Assembly: GCF_003013475.1 (NCBI RefSeq)
Contig: NZ_PXZO01000041.1
Location: forward strand, 1 to 51,723
DNA: 51,723 nucleotides
Direction of reading: 5' to 3'
From: Brevibacillus porteri
GTDB lineage: Bacteria; Bacillota; Bacilli; Brevibacillales; Brevibacillaceae
Made by a program: the position numbers and the translations under genes. Of the stretch, positions 1 through 7,662 are shown in pieces (position 1 is the stretch's first letter; each line of letters opens with the position of its first letter). The notes under the pieces are model-generated. The model made no database searches. It saw nothing but the letters and a program-made list of their open reading frames with translations, and had not been told where the DNA came from.

Positions 1-13
1 AATCCCCTACGGG

Positions 14-47
14 TCACCTAGAAAAATCCCTACATCTTCGTAGGTGA
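14..47. repeat. Inverted repeat before the tRNA array
   Basis: The 7-base arms TCACCTA (14-20) and TAGGTGA (41-47) enclose 20 bases just before tRNA-Val. It could be a processing hairpin in the precursor transcript. The operon promoter lies outside the window, to the left. Confidence 0.4.
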
Positions 48-50
48 TTT

Positions 51-126
51 GGAGGCTTAGCTCAGCTGGGAGAGCATCTGCCTTACAAGCAGAGGGTCGG
101 CGGTTCGATCCCGTCAGCCTCCACCA
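51..126 (+). tRNA. tRNA-Val (anticodon TAC)
   Basis: Complete cloverleaf of 76 nt with encoded CCA. The acceptor arm GGAGGCT pairs with AGCCTCC, and TAC is centred in the loop of the anticodon stem. First visible tRNA of the operon. Confidence 0.97.
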
Positions 127-205
127 CTCATATTTAACGGACAAGGAAGGTCAGTTAAAAGCGCCACGTCCTGTGGCAACACTGACACTCAGTCGTCCTG
201 ACTAT

Positions 206-282
<77 letters not shown>

Positions 283-359
283 AATTTTCTACTTGCTCTA
301 CGTCGAGTAATTTTCTTGATCAAGTAGGATCGGAGTGCCCAGTGGGTGCAACCAAAATT

Positions 360-436
360 GGAGCTGTGGTGAAGTTGGAGTTCACGCCGGTCTGTCACAC
401 CGGAGGTCGCGGGTTCGAGTCCCGTCAGCTCCGCCA
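360..436 (+). tRNA. tRNA-Asp (GTC)
   Basis: 77 nt with encoded CCA. Acceptor stem GGAGCTG/CAGCTCC; anticodon GTC between CCGGT and ACCGG. Confidence 0.97.
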
Positions 437-450
437 TCTTTCTTAATAAG

Positions 451-524
451 ATGGCATAGTTCACGAACATGAAAAAGGTTTAACGTAATAAAAAAACGTT
501 GATTTTTCATGAAAGATATGCCAT
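451..524. repeat. Nested inverted repeats in the tRNA-Asp/tRNA-Thr spacer
   Basis: Three coaxial complementary pairs fill the spacer: ATGGCATA (451-458) with TATGCCAT (517-524), CATGAAAAA (468-476) with TTTTTCATG (503-511), and AACGT (482-486) with ACGTT (496-500). The transcript could fold into one long interrupted hairpin. Its role is unknown; an RNA processing site or the remnant of an inserted element are possible. Confidence 0.6.
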
Positions 525-536
525 AATTAAAGATAT

Positions 537-612
537 GCCGGTATAGCTCAATTGGTAGAGCACCTGACTTGTAATCAGGGGGTTGTGGGTTCAAGTCCTA
601 TTGCCGGCACCA
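537..612 (+). tRNA. tRNA-Thr (TGT)
   Basis: 76 nt with CCA. Acceptor GCCGGTA pairs with TGCCGGC apart from a wobble; anticodon TGT is flanked by CTGAC and ATCAG. Confidence 0.96.
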
Positions 613-619
613 TGAATTT

Positions 620-704
620 GGGGAGATAGTGAAGTGGCTAAACACGGCAGACTGTAAATCTGCTCCCTCCGGGTTCGGCGGTTCGAATCCGTCTCTCCCC
701 ACCA
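620..704 (+). tRNA. tRNA-Tyr (GTA)
   Basis: 85 nt with CCA and the long variable arm of bacterial class II tRNAs. Anticodon GTA lies between CAGACT and AATCTG. Confidence 0.96.
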
Positions 705-711
705 TTTTCAT

Positions 712-787
712 GAGCCATTAGCTCAGTTGGTAGAGCATCTGACTTTTAATCAGAGGGTCGAAGGTTCGAGTCCTTCATGGCTCACCA
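712..787 (+). tRNA. tRNA-Lys (TTT)
   Basis: 76 nt with CCA. Acceptor GAGCCAT/ATGGCTC; anticodon TTT. Confidence 0.97.
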
Positions 788-852
788 GTTTTTATAAACC
801 CAAAAAGTGAAAGTCAGCTTATCAACAGATCTGGCTACTTAGATGGGAAAAT

Positions 853-939
853 GCGGTCGTGGCGGAATTGGCAGACGCGCTAGATTCAGGTTCTAGTGGT
901 GGCAACACCGTGGAGGTTCAAGTCCTCTCGACCGCACCA
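853..939 (+). tRNA. tRNA-Leu (CAG)
   Basis: 87 nt with CCA and a long variable arm. Acceptor GCGGTCG/CGACCGC; anticodon CAG. Confidence 0.96.
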
Positions 940-958
940 TTCAACTTCTTCTTACAAT

Positions 959-1034
959 GCGGACGTAGCTCAATTGGTAGAGCGTCGCCTTGCCAAGGCG
1001 AAGGTCGAGGGTTCGAGACCCTTCGTCCGCTCCA
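959..1034 (+). tRNA. tRNA-Gly (GCC)
   Basis: 76 nt, ending TCCA. Acceptor GCGGACG/CGTCCGC; anticodon GCC within the stem CGCCT/AGGCG. Confidence 0.96.
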
Positions 1035-1040
1035 TAACAT

Positions 1041-1114
1041 GTGCCCTTAGCTCAGCTGGATAGAGCGTTTGACTACGAATCAAAAGGTCGGGAGTTCGAA
1101 TCTCTCAGGGCACG
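1041..1114 (+). tRNA. tRNA-Arg (ACG), CCA not encoded
   Basis: Acceptor GTGCCCT/AGGGCAC followed by discriminator G and then CTT, so this is the only tRNA of the array whose CCA end must be added after transcription. Anticodon ACG, presumably edited to ICG as is usual for this isoacceptor. Confidence 0.94.
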
Positions 1115-1148
1115 CTTCTTTACTTCAAAAGTGAAGAGAATATAATGT

Positions 1149-1225
1149 CGGGAAGTAGCTCAGCTTGGTAGAGTACTTGGCTTGGGACCAAGGGGTCGCA
1201 GGTTCGAATCCTGTCTTCCCGACCA
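1149..1225 (+). tRNA. tRNA-Pro (TGG)
   Basis: 77 nt with CCA. Acceptor CGGGAAG/CTTCCCG; anticodon TGG between CTTGG and CCAAG. Confidence 0.96.
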
Positions 1226-1250
1226 TGATTTGCCCACGTTTTACAGGTTT

Positions 1251-1338
1251 GCCGGGGTGGCGGAATGGGCAGACGCAACAGACTTAAAATCTGTCGGGAG
1301 TTTCTCCCGTACCGGTTCAAGTCCGGTCCTCGGCACCA
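1251..1338 (+). tRNA. tRNA-Leu (TAA)
   Basis: 88 nt with CCA and a long GC-rich variable arm. Anticodon TAA between CAGACT and AATCTG. Confidence 0.96.
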
Positions 1339-1353
1339 GCATTTATTTTTGAT

Positions 1354-1427
1354 GCGGGTGTAGTTCAATGGTAGAACTCCAGCCTTCCAAGCTGGTCGCG
1401 TGGGTTCGATTCCCATCACCCGCTCCA
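1354..1427 (+). tRNA. tRNA-Gly (TCC)
   Basis: 74 nt, ending TCCA. Acceptor GCGGGTG/CACCCGC; anticodon TCC. Last tRNA before the terminator. Confidence 0.96.
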
Positions 1428-1436
1428 TACATAAAG

Positions 1437-1465
1437 CAGAGAGCCAATAGGTTCTCTGTTTTTTT
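1437..1465 (+). terminator. Terminator of the tRNA operon
   Basis: A 9-bp stem, CAGAGAGCC/GGTTCTCTG, with loop AATA is followed by seven T. It sits 10 bases after the last tRNA. Confidence 0.9.
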
Positions 1466-1719
1466 GCGTCTAGGAAAGCAGGACTATTTTTACTTGAGGC
1501 AAAAGTATGAAGGCTTATCCAATCGTTGAATAGATAAGCCTTTGTTCAATACAGGTATAAATTTTTGTCGAAAGCTGTCTGACGTTTTCTATGGTAGAAA
1601 CATATGTTTTCGTGTACAGTAAAACTAAGATCGCTTACCGATGAAATTGGTAACGGATCTCTTGCCTTGCCTCCTGCCTTGTCAGGGGGCTTTTTTGCGT
1701 GAGACAAAAGAAAGCGACC
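1466..1719. other. Intergenic region with a second plus-strand terminator
   Basis: No gene is supported here. It holds an inverted repeat AGGCTTATC/GATAAGCCT (1511-1541), a small palindrome around 1635-1652, and a plus-strand rho-independent terminator (GCCTCCTG, loop CCTTGT, CAGGGGGC, six T; 1669-1696). That terminator points the wrong way for the minus-strand kinase on its right. It may be a back-up for the tRNA operon or the end of a short RNA starting near 1610, for which only a poor promoter (CTGACG, 18 bases, TATGTT) is seen. Confidence 0.45.
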
Positions 1720-2886
1720 TTAGAGAGCTTCCATTCGTGGACCAACTTCCTGAGCATTCGCAATCGGCAGAGAAACGATAAATCGTGTGCGTTTTTCATT
1801 GGAATCACAATGGATCGTGCCTTGATGCTTTTCAATAATATTTTTGCAGATGGACAAGCCGATACCTGTCCCATTTTGTTTAGTCGTAAAGAATGGTTGG
1901 AAAAGATTTTCCACGATCTCGGGTGGAATCCTTTCGCCGTTGTTTTCCACACTCAAATAGAGCCATCCATCTGAAGAAGTGGAAATGACATGAATATACT
2001 TGTCTGTACGATTTTGTACGGCGTCAATGGCATTGTTTAATAGATTGACGACAACTTGCTTCAAGCCTTCTTCATAACATGCGAGTGAGCAGGGGTGGAT
2101 TTGTTTTTCAAAACGTATGTTTTCTCCCACGAGGCGAGGCGTAATCAGCATCTCTACTTCTTCAAGCAGTTCTTCTACTTGAACGGTTTTAAAAATTTCA
2201 TCGAGAATTGGTTTTTTGGAAAAGCTGAGGAATCCGGTCAGTTGCCGATGTAAATTCTCAAATTCATGCATGACGACTTGAATGTACGTCTGAAGCTGGG
2301 CCTGTTCCTGCGTAGACTCGCCGATCAGCTTCAGGAACCCTTCAATGGCACACAACGGATTACGCAGCTCATGAGCCATATTGGCGGCAATTTTTCCGAG
2401 CATGGTCAGTTTGTCGTTATGCAAATAGGAGATCGTTTCTTCCTTCTGGACCAGCTCTTTATTTATCATTTGTTCAAAATGATAAACAGCCCAGAAGACA
2501 CTTTCATCCATGGCCTTGCCCAGTTGGCTTTCCAAATAGTGCATTTCTTGTGAGGAGAGGGACCATCTCTGTAATTCTGGTTGGAGAACCCGCCAGAATA
2601 CATTCCGGTACAATTGATATGTGCGCAAAATGGAGGAGAAGGGGAATTCCTGAGAACGAAGCCATTCTCCCATATCTAATGCCCAAGTCTGCATGTCATG
2701 ATCTACATCCTCAACCAGATAGCGAGCCAAGAGCACTGTTCGTTTTTCTGCAAAATCGCGAGGAATGGTTACAGGAATTTCCATGCTGCGAACAATTTCT
2801 TGCAGCCATATTGTGGTGATGCTTGGTGTTAAGTCTAAAATCTTCCTTGAAACGTTATAAAGGTTTAGCGTCACAGTCTCCACCAT
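1720..2886 (-). CDS. Cytoplasmic sensor histidine kinase
   Basis: 388 residues. Autophosphorylates on His172 in the H-box AHELRNP and should pass phosphate to an unidentified response regulator; none is adjacent. After a novel helical N-terminal region (1-150) come the dimerisation/phosphoacceptor domain (about 155-225) and the ATPase domain: N-box NLLNNAIDAV (281-290), F-box FFTTK (332-336), G2-box NGTGIGLSICK (338-348). There is no membrane segment or signal peptide, so the signal is probably cytoplasmic, as in orphan sporulation kinases of bacilli. Odd point: the G1-box reads ENNGERIP (314-321), where the usual form is DxGxGI, so the adenine-contacting Asp is Asn. Start ATG at 2886 has a G-rich ribosome site (GGGGTGG) 8 bases upstream. 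Family call is sure; target is unknown. Confidence 0.85.
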   Translation of the reverse strand: MVETVTLNLYNVSRKILDLTPSITTIWLQEIVRSMEIPVTIPRDFAEKRTVLLARYLVEDVDHDMQTWALDMGEWLRSQEFPFSSILRTYQLYRNVFWRVLQPELQRWSLSSQEMHYLESQLGKAMDESVFWAVYHFEQMINKELVQKEETISYLHNDKLTMLGKIAANMAHELRNPLCAIEGFLKLIGESTQEQAQLQTYIQVVMHEFENLHRQLTGFLSFSKKPILDEIFKTVQVEELLEEVEMLITPRLVGENIRFEKQIHPCSLACYEEGLKQVVVNLLNNAIDAVQNRTDKYIHVISTSSDGWLYLSVENNGERIPPEIVENLFQPFFTTKQNGTGIGLSICKNIIEKHQGTIHCDSNEKRTRFIVSLPIANAQEVGPRMEAL

Positions 2887-3099
2887 CTCTTATCCACCCC
2901 ACTAAAATCGTAAGGGAAAATGCCTAATTTAGACAAGGTATAATTATCCTGATTTCGCAATAAAATGTATTTTTTTCGGAAGTTTTTATCTACAAAATCC
3001 GCTGAAAACCGCCTTTTTTCGGAAAAATATTCAATCATGAGTCCGATTCCAGTCGCATAAAGTAGAATGGACGAACTTTATTGGACCAGGGAGGCAGGG

Positions 3100-3750
3100 A
3101 TGGGCGAGTATTTTTGGCTGGGTCTTCTACACATCTTTATGATCGATCTCGTATTAAGCAGTGACAATGCTGTGGTCATAGGTATGGCCTGCCGCGGACT
3201 CCCTCAAAATGAGAGAAAACGGGCAATTTTATATGGGACATTGGGAGCAATCCTCTTGCGAATTTTGCTAACGGGAATGACTACTTGGATGTTGGATATT
3301 CCTCTCGTGAAGGCAATCGGGGGATTATTATTGTTATGGATAGCGTGTAAGCTGATGCTGGGTGAGAATGAAGAGCTCACAGACGTATCGCATAATCAGA
3401 CAATTGGTCAGGCGGTCAGGACCATTATAGTAGCAGATTTTGTCATGAGTTTAGACAATGTTTTGGCAGTTGGTGGAGCAGCACATGGCGATTTATGGTT
3501 AGTTTTGCTGGGGTTAGCGATGAGCATCCCATTATTAATGTGGGGAAGTGTGTGGATTGCCCGCTTGATGAATCGTTTTCCCAGTATGGTCATCATTGGC
3601 GGAGGAATTCTTACCTTTACGGCAGTTGATATGTGTCTTCAGGATCCATATGTCTGGAAGTGGGTGAATCCTTTGCTCCTTAATCATATGTGGTTGCCCG
3701 TATTTGCTGCCGTAGTGGTCATGTTTTGGGGGCGGCTGAAAAGGACGTGA
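3100..3750 (+). CDS. TerC/YjbE-family integral membrane protein
   Basis: 216 residues, about seven hydrophobic segments. Two related motifs carry the conserved acidic residues of TerC proteins: DLVLSSDNAVVIG near the N terminus and DFVMSLDNVLAVGG in the middle. Family members are linked to metal handling (in Bacillus to manganese export or metallation of secreted proteins); substrate here is not known. I start at ATG 3100 because GGGAGG lies 6 bases upstream; the in-frame ATG at 3067, 11 codons earlier, has no ribosome site. I looked for a yybP-ykoY manganese riboswitch upstream and did not recognise one. Monocistronic as far as can be seen. Confidence 0.85.
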   Translation: MGEYFWLGLLHIFMIDLVLSSDNAVVIGMACRGLPQNERKRAILYGTLGAILLRILLTGMTTWMLDIPLVKAIGGLLLLWIACKLMLGENEELTDVSHNQTIGQAVRTIIVADFVMSLDNVLAVGGAAHGDLWLVLLGLAMSIPLLMWGSVWIARLMNRFPSMVIIGGGILTFTAVDMCLQDPYVWKWVNPLLLNHMWLPVFAAVVVMFWGRLKRT

Positions 3751-3870
3751 AAAGGTGATGAGAATTGTACATTGTTGGGCATACTACAACAAAGGTCATG
3801 GCCGTTTTGCGAAAATGTAAGTGGTCACATCCAGCGAATGAAAACATAGCGGGAAAGGAACTATTTCGAA

Positions 3871-4455
3871 ATGAATACAAGCCTCTTGATGCTATGGGGA
3901 TACTGGGATGAAATCTACCAGCGTTGCACCAGACTTACCTATATTGAGAAAGGGAACAATATATTTCGGGTTGTTGTATTACGCTATCGGGGAGAGCCAC
4001 TCGTAACTACCGATCACTGCATCATTCATGACGGGGATTTGATCCTAAAGCTACATATACACAATTATTACTTTGCTACACTGTGCAAAGGAGTGAAGGA
4101 TGAACTGCGCTTGGCACTTCTTTTGCGAAGACTTATCCTCCAATCACTGCCAAAGCTAGCCACGTTCCTGGATTCGATGGAAAATAAAGATCAAATAAAA
4201 GGGATAGTGGGAACGACCATGCTACATAAAGGGGTAACACCTTTGGGCTTCTCGATTTCTGATGTGCCCATGACTTGGTTTTTTCGGTATAAGCGATGGT
4301 ACTTGCGCCTCATGCTAAGAATCGTGCATCCCAATGGAAAGCGGCGTTTGCAATCATGGAATCATGAAATGCCCCTAAAGCGTGTTTATATGTCCAAGGA
4401 ATTTTTACTTAATCGATATGCGGAGGGCAAGCAGCCTCTAGGAGAGTCCTACTAA
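3871..4455 (+). CDS. YkoP-like protein
   Basis: 194 residues, no signal peptide, basic, with many aromatic residues. It resembles Bacillus YkoP by its opening (a short hydrophobic WGYWDE segment), the DLILKLHIHN motif and the Arg-rich middle (RLALLLRRLI). Molecular function unknown. The stop codon overlaps the next start (TAATG), so translation is coupled to the glycosyltransferase that follows, as in the ykoN/ykoP pairing I remember from bacilli. Ribosome site AAAGGA is a little far (about 12 bases) from ATG 3871. A perfect CATACTA, the -10 form of sigma-G promoters, sits at 3780-3786 but without a matching -35. Confidence 0.7.
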   Translation: MNTSLLMLWGYWDEIYQRCTRLTYIEKGNNIFRVVVLRYRGEPLVTTDHCIIHDGDLILKLHIHNYYFATLCKGVKDELRLALLLRRLILQSLPKLATFLDSMENKDQIKGIVGTTMLHKGVTPLGFSISDVPMTWFFRYKRWYLRLMLRIVHPNGKRRLQSWNHEMPLKRVYMSKEFLLNRYAEGKQPLGESY

Positions 4456-5585
4456 TGGCAAAGCGGTTTCTGTTAGTGACAGAGGAATGGGCAGGGAGTG
4501 GTCATCGGATGGCTGCTGAAGCTCTGCAAGAAGTTTTACTGGAAAGTGAGGGGGCACGATCGGCGCGAGTGGTGGGAGGATTGAAAACCGCCAGTCCAGG
4601 CTTACGTGTGCTCTCTCATTTTTTTTATCGCAATATGCTGCGCTACGGTCAACCCGTGTGGCAACGCATCTATGAACAGGAAGAAATGCTGGGCAGTGCA
4701 TTAACCAAAGCACTTGGATGGTGGCTATCCGCAAGATTAACCAATCAACTGTTGCAAGAAGAGAAGCCAGATGTCGTCATCGCTACGCATGCATACTGCT
4801 TGTCCGCATTGGCTGAAGCGAAGAAAAGGGTGTCCAAGCCTTTCCAGCTCGTTTGTGTGCCCACGGACTTCCATATTAATCGGTTTTGGGTTCATCCAGC
4901 AATTGATGCGTACATGGTGGCACATGAGCAAATTGCGCAAATTCTAATCGAACGCTACGGGATTGGCCCTGAAAAAATCCATGTTTATGGCATTCCAGTT
5001 CGGCCTGCTTTTACTACAGCGCAGCATACCGACAAAGCGGCTTGGAAAAAACAACTGGGACTCGTGCCAGATCAATTCACTGTGCTGATTGGTGGGGGAG
5101 AAGGCGGTTATGGTGGAGTGGAGCAGGTCGTACGAGAGTTGCTGTTGGAAGAGCAACCATTGCAGATCGTAGTTGTGACAGGGAAGAATACAAGCCTGTA
5201 CAGACGACTGGCGGGCTTATTAGGTACAAAGAGCACTGACCATCGTTTTATATTGAAAGGGTTTGAGCCGCAAATGTGGCAGTGTATTGGAGCAGCTGAC
5301 GCCTATATAACGAAGCCAGGTGGTATTTCGTGCGCGGAGTCACTTGCTCTTAAGACACCGCTCATTTTATTCCATCCATTGCCCGGACAAGAAAAGCATA
5401 ACTGTTCCTTTTTACTCGAGCAACAAGTGGCGATCTTGGCTGAAACGCCGGTCCAAATCAAAGAAATCATCAGGTCATGGCGTCAGCCTGAAAAAAGGGA
5501 TGCTTTTGTAGGATGTTTGGACAAGCTGGGGCGACCAGAAGCAGCTCATCGAATTGCCCATGCCTTGCTCCACTTAACAGACTAA
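4455..5585 (+). CDS. Diacylglycerol glycosyltransferase-like (MGDG-synthase family)
   Basis: 376 residues. N-terminal half has the MGDG-synthase pattern: glycine-rich start [15 protein letters not shown] (11-25) and [13 protein letters not shown]-terminal half has the GT28-type nucleotide-sugar part: [11 protein letters not shown], then [20 protein letters not shown], the usual donor-binding stretch. Known relatives (UgtP, YkoN) move glucose from UDP-glucose to lipids on the inner membrane face; donor and acceptor here are inferred. First ATG overlaps the ykoP-like stop by one base. It lies directly before a spore-protein gene, which makes a role in spore membranes thinkable but unproven. Confidence 0.82.
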   Translation: MAKRFLLVTEEWAGSGHRMAAEALQEVLLESEGARSARVVGGLKTASPGLRVLSHFFYRNMLRYGQPVWQRIYEQEEMLGSALTKALGWWLSARLTNQLLQEEKPDVVIATHAYCLSALAEAKKRVSKPFQLVCVPTDFHINRFWVHPAIDAYMVAHEQIAQILIERYGIGPEKIHVYGIPVRPAFTTAQHTDKAAWKKQLGLVPDQFTVLIGGGEGGYGGVEQVVRELLLEEQPLQIVVVTGKNTSLYRRLAGLLGTKSTDHRFILKGFEPQMWQCIGAADAYITKPGGISCAESLALKTPLILFHPLPGQEKHNCSFLLEQQVAILAETPVQIKEIIRSWRQPEKRDAFVGCLDKLGRPEAAHRIAHALLHLTD

Positions 5586-5605
5586 AATTGGAAGAAAAAA
5601 AGAAC

Positions 5606-5635
5606 GAATGAACAAGCAAAACTTCACGCATATTA
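5606..5635 (+). promoter_or_regulatory. Sigma-G-type promoter of the SASP gene
   Basis: GAATG (5606-5610), an 18-base spacer, then CATATTA (5629-5635) agree with the forespore sigma-G pattern (TGAATA, 17-18 bases, CATACTA). Transcription would start near 5642, which fixes the translation start at 5665 and excludes the in-frame codon at 5608. Confidence 0.75.
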
Positions 5636-5664
5636 AACTTACAAACGACGAGGAGGTGATACAA

Positions 5665-5868
5665 ATGGCGAACAACAACAGATCCAGTAACAATCTGGTG
5701 GTTCCTCAAGCAAACCAAGCTCTGGACCAACTGAAATACGAAATCGCATCCGAATTCGGTGTTCAGCTTGGACCAGACACCACTTCCCGTCAAAACGGTT
5801 CAGTTGGAGGAGAGATTACAAAACGTCTTGTCTCCTTTGCTGAGCAACAACTGGCTGGACGTGGCTAA
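5665..5868 (+). CDS. Alpha/beta-type small acid-soluble spore protein
   Basis: 67 residues. Saturates spore DNA and protects it; degraded at germination by the GPR protease. The GPR site YEIASEFGV is present about 25 residues in, and the second conserved block reads [20 protein letters not shown], ending in GRG. ATG at 5665 is chosen because a perfect AGGAGGTGAT lies 5 bases upstream and because the sigma-G-type promoter starts RNA downstream of the longer alternative at 5608. Own terminator at 5887-5920, so it is a single-gene unit. Confidence 0.95.
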   Translation: MANNNRSSNNLVVPQANQALDQLKYEIASEFGVQLGPDTTSRQNGSVGGEITKRLVSFAEQQLAGRG

Positions 5869-5886
5869 TCTAATAAGCTGGATGAA

Positions 5887-5920
5887 GGGAGGCACCTATG
5901 GTGTCTCTCTTTTTATTTTT
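5887..5920 (+). terminator. Terminator of the SASP gene
   Basis: Stem GAGGCACC/GGTGTCTC (one wobble) with loop TAT, followed by a T-rich run. Confidence 0.85.
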
Positions 5921-6018
5921 CTAAGAATACGGAAATTATTGACAGATGAAAATGGGGAAGACCACCGCATAAATATTGGGTGGAGGCGGATTCTATATGT
6001 GTTAGGAGGTGAGTGGAT

Positions 6019-6225
6019 ATGACAGTAGGAGCACAAGTAAAACAGACGCTTGCCAGCTTGAAAGGCGCACAAGCAGATTTTGAGACGTTTGCTCTTAGCA
6101 CGCAAAACAAGAAAGCGAAGCAATTGTATTCGCAAGCAGCAGAGCAAACACAATCCATAGTAGACAACCTCCAGCAGCGTGTAACGGAGCTGGAAAAGGA
6201 AGAACCACAGTTTAAGGGATTCTAG
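6019..6225 (+). CDS. DUF1657 protein
   Basis: 68 residues, helical and charged. The pattern TLASLKGAQADFETFAL...SQAAEQTQSIVD is that of DUF1657 proteins, small proteins found with spoVA-type gene sets in spore formers; function unknown. ATG 6019 follows AGGAGGTGA by 6 bases; the GTG two codons earlier is too close to that site. It heads the spoVAC-spoVAD-spoVAEb group. The next gene carries a second copy of this domain fused to its C terminus. No convincing promoter was seen between 5921 and 6018. Confidence 0.82.
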   Translation: MTVGAQVKQTLASLKGAQADFETFALSTQNKKAKQLYSQAAEQTQSIVDNLQQRVTELEKEEPQFKGF

Positions 6226-6239
6226 TGGAAGTGTAGGGA

Positions 6240-6270
6240 AAGGGAGAGGGACTTCCTCTCTCTTGGTTTT
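6240..6270 (+). terminator. Weak terminator or attenuator inside the spoVA-type operon
   Basis: A 10-bp stem (6240-6249 with 6255-6264, one wobble), loop GACTT, then GGTTTTCC. The T-run is short and the next gene has no visible promoter, so partial read-through that lowers expression of later genes is likely. Confidence 0.55.
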
Positions 6271-6309
6271 CCTATCTATAAAAATCACCTCAGGTGATGG
6301 AGGTGGCTT

Positions 6310-7170
6310 ATGCCTGATTGGTTAAATATCACGCTGCGTGCCATTGGCGCAGTTGCGTACTTATTTTTATTGACGAAGATCATTGGGAAAAGGCAAATCA
6401 AGCAGCTTACATACATCGAATATATCGTCGGCATCAGTATCGGTTCGATTGCGGCCTTCATGGCAACCGAAATGGATGGACCGATCTATCATAGTTTGAT
6501 CGGCATGGGGGTTTTTGCGCTCTTCCCTGTATTAATGGAGTGGCTTTCACTCAAGAGCAAGTTTCTCCGAGACCTTTTTGAAGGGAAATCAACGGTTCTT
6601 ATCAAGGAAGGCAAAATTTTGGAGGACAATCTGAAAAAGGAACGCTTGACCGCGGAAGACTTGATGGAACAATTACGCATTAAAAACGTCTTCCGAGTAG
6701 CCGATGTAGAGTTTGCGTTAATGGAAACAAGCGGAGAAGTCAGTGTCTTATTAAAATCAGAGAGTCAGCCGGTAACCCCCAAACACCTAGAATTGACAGT
6801 GGCTCCTACAGAAGAGAATCAAGTGGTCATTATGGATGGGGTGATCATGGACGAGCCGTTGGCAACAGCAGGTCTGAATCGCAGATGGGTTCGCACGGAG
6901 CTGCAAAAAGCGGGAGTGGCTTTGGAAAATGTTTTCCTCGGCCAAGTAGACAAAGGTGGAGAGCTCTATCTCGACCTGTATGACGATAAACTGATGGTTC
7001 CAGGTGCCCAAGCGATGAAGCTGGCTTTTGCTACATTGAAAAAATGTCAGGCGGATCTGGAGCTGTATGCACTCAATACAAAAAATGAACAAATGAAGCG
7101 TACCTACCAAACCGATTCGGAACAGCTACAACAGATTATCGATCAAGTAAAACCGTTCATGATACGGTAA
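6310..7170 (+). CDS. DUF421 (YetF-like) membrane protein fused to DUF1657
   Basis: 286 residues. Three hydrophobic segments at about 5-22, 35-55 and 60-80 followed by the cytoplasmic DUF421 region (FEGKSTVLIKEGKILEDNL, then a second module ending KGGELYLDLYDDKL). The last 50 residues (from about 236) repeat the DUF1657 gene upstream: over 43 ungapped positions 19 are identical (for example LKxxQAD and EQxQxI). So the operon holds a free and a membrane-tethered copy. YetF/DUF421 proteins accompany spoVA genes in heat-resistance-type operons of spore formers. Ribosome site TGGAGGTGG is close to ATG 6310. Confidence 0.85.
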   Translation: MPDWLNITLRAIGAVAYLFLLTKIIGKRQIKQLTYIEYIVGISIGSIAAFMATEMDGPIYHSLIGMGVFALFPVLMEWLSLKSKFLRDLFEGKSTVLIKEGKILEDNLKKERLTAEDLMEQLRIKNVFRVADVEFALMETSGEVSVLLKSESQPVTPKHLELTVAPTEENQVVIMDGVIMDEPLATAGLNRRWVRTELQKAGVALENVFLGQVDKGGELYLDLYDDKLMVPGAQAMKLAFATLKKCQADLELYALNTKNEQMKRTYQTDSEQLQQIIDQVKPFMIR

Positions 7171-7185
7171 AAAGGAGTAAGTAAC

Positions 7186-7659
7186 ATGGCAGATCAAAAA
7201 AAGAAAAAGCTGACTCCCGTCCAGCAAGAATATCAGGAATTGGCAAAGGGACACGAGCCTCCGCGACCGCTTTTGCGCAATTTTACCCGGGCATTTTTAG
7301 TGGGTGGCGGCATTTGTATGATCGGACAAGGGATACAAGAAATGTTCATTCACTACTTCCATTTTACGGAGAAAACCGCTGGGAATCCTACAGTAGCTGT
7401 CTTGATCATTCTTTCGGCTCTTTTGACCGGTCTAGGACTATATGACCGGATTGCCCAATGGGCTGGGGCAGGAACGAGTGTGCCGGTTACGGGTTTTGCC
7501 AACTCGATTGCATCAGCGGCGATCGAGCATCGCAGCGAAGGATTTGTGCTGGGGGTCGGCGGTAACATGTTCAAGCTCGCGGGGTCAGTGATTGTGTTTG
7601 GAGTGGCGGCGGCTTTCGTCGTTGGCTTGATCAAAACATTGTTTACGATGGGAGGCTGA
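7186..7659 (+). CDS. spoVAC: Stage V sporulation protein AC
   Basis: 157 residues, normal for the family. A short charged cytoplasmic tail (KKKKLTPVQQEY) precedes four or so membrane helices, with the conserved FLVGGGICMIGQ, GAGTSVPVTGFANS and GGNMFKLAGSVIVFG motifs. SpoVAC is the mechanosensitive-type channel component of the forespore inner membrane that passes calcium-dipicolinate into the spore and out at germination. Ribosome site AAAGGAG lies before ATG 7186; spoVAD starts 3 bases after its stop. Confidence 0.96.
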   Translation: MADQKKKKLTPVQQEYQELAKGHEPPRPLLRNFTRAFLVGGGICMIGQGIQEMFIHYFHFTEKTAGNPTVAVLIILSALLTGLGLYDRIAQWAGAGTSVPVTGFANSIASAAIEHRSEGFVLGVGGNMFKLAGSVIVFGVAAAFVVGLIKTLFTMGG

Positions 7660-7662
7660 CGG

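Noticed and set aside
283..359. Second GCAACCA-like end in the spacer after tRNA-fMet
   Set aside because: Only a few bases resemble a tRNA 3' end; no cloverleaf can be drawn.
2887..3099. yybP-ykoY manganese riboswitch before the TerC gene
   Set aside because: No conserved core or terminator of that riboswitch was recognised; only a TATAAT without a partner.
3758..3820. 20-codon reading frame after the TerC gene
   Set aside because: The purine-rich sequence touches the start codon with no spacing, and nothing else supports it.
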